Shown in pieces: positions 14,201 through 14,629 of a stretch of DNA of 14,629 nucleotides (positions are counted from its first letter, which is position 1; each line of letters opens with the position of its first letter). The notes under the pieces are model-generated. The model made no database searches. It was not told where the DNA came from and saw only the letters and a program-made list of their open reading frames with translations. The position numbers were made by a program, and so were the translations under genes. Source of the DNA: an uncultured Eubacteriales bacterium. Its GTDB lineage: Bacteria; Bacillota; Clostridia; Christensenellales; Aristaeellaceae. The DNA is taken from the NCBI GenBank assembly GCA_900553265.1, contig USDD01000069.1, positions 1 to 14,629 of the forward strand, read 5' to 3'.

Positions 14201-14629
14201 ATGAAACGTTGGTTCACTGTTTTGATCGCGCTTGCGGCGGCGTTGGCCCTCTGCGGCGCGGCGCTGGCGCTGACGGCGGACACCCGGACGACGCTGCGGT
14301 CGTCGCTGGGGCAGGGAATGATTACCGCGTCGGTGATCGGGCTGCTGCTCTGCGCAGTTCTGCGGCCGAAAGCGGCGAAGGCGGACGCGGTGCAGGCCGG
14401 GAGCGGTGCGGTGAGCGCGGGCGAGCGGTCGCAGTGCTCTTTTGCCGACGTGGCGGCCAACGCCGAGGCGCGCGAAAGCCTTGCGCAGCTCTGCGATTAT
14501 CTGAAAAATCCCGAAAAATATGCACGGTACGGCGCGCGGATGCCCCGAGGCGTGCTGCTCTACGGCCCGCCGGGCACGGGCAAGACGCTGCTGGCCCGAG
14601 CGCTGGCCGGCGAGGCCGACGTGCCCTTC
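14201..14629 (+). CDS. ftsH: FtsH-like membrane AAA+ protease, N-terminal part (3' end outside window)
   Basis: The first 143 residues of a membrane-bound ATP-dependent protease are visible. Two hydrophobic segments (about 5-24 and 39-54) flank an extracytoplasmic loop of only about 14 residues; classical FtsH has a folded domain of roughly 75 or more residues there. After a variable linker the AAA+ domain starts [15 protein letters not shown], then [17 protein letters not shown], Walker A GPPGTGKT (122-129) and [10 protein letters not shown]. The FtsH family usually reads DVAG where this has DVAA. ATG 14201 follows GAGGAGAGG by 4 bases, with promoter elements above. The zinc protease domain should lie beyond the edge but cannot be seen, so a protease-less AAA relative is not excluded. 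Confidence 0.85.
   Translation, partial: MKRWFTVLIALAAALALCGAALALTADTRTTLRSSLGQGMITASVIGLLLCAVLRPKAAKADAVQAGSGAVSAGERSQCSFADVAANAEARESLAQLCDYLKNPEKYARYGARMPRGVLLYGPPGTGKTLLARALAGEADVPF

Overview
The window looks like a chromosomal segment of a high-GC, probably spore-forming Clostridia-type Firmicute carrying the right end of an integrated prophage. The lineage call rests on spoVT, a YabN-type mazG, rqcP/yabO and a complete ctsR-mcsA-mcsB-clpC operon with a CtsR operator. The species cannot be named from the sequence.

Positions 1 to about 3152 are prophage. They hold the 3' end of a holin, an endolysin gene split by an apparent one-base frameshift, a small phage protein of unknown function, a bidirectional terminator with a nested inverted repeat, and a large serine recombinase that is the last gene of the element.

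The recombinase frame does not stop at the prophage edge. At about position 3153 it runs without a stop into codons that match SpoVT from about residue 31 to its end, so the product is a 723-residue chimera (about 569 recombinase plus 154 SpoVT residues). The simplest reading is that the phage attB site lies inside spoVT, this junction is the right attachment site, and the first ~30 SpoVT codons lie beyond the other prophage end, outside the window. SpoVT is a forespore transcription factor, so this is a sporulation gene split by a recombinase-bearing element. It resembles skin/sigK and SP-beta/spsM, but in a gene used in the opposite cell type.

Positions 3618-6935 continue the usual spoVT neighbourhood: mazG with its own promoter, an HU gene with its own promoter, rqcP, and then a fused ispDF gene that overlaps the rqcP stop. 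Positions 7050-11683 are the ctsR-mcsA-mcsB-clpC protein quality-control operon. Its genes are tightly packed, with a consensus-type promoter and a CtsR operator next to the -10 box. A class A penicillin-binding protein (11676-14033, minus strand) converges on clpC and overlaps it by 8 bases. A divergently transcribed FtsH-like protease gene starts at 14201 and runs off the window.

The gene order suggests that the downstream housekeeping genes are insulated from the prophage by their own promoters, so the insertion should mainly affect spoVT. No tRNA, rRNA, CRISPR array or insertion sequence was seen.
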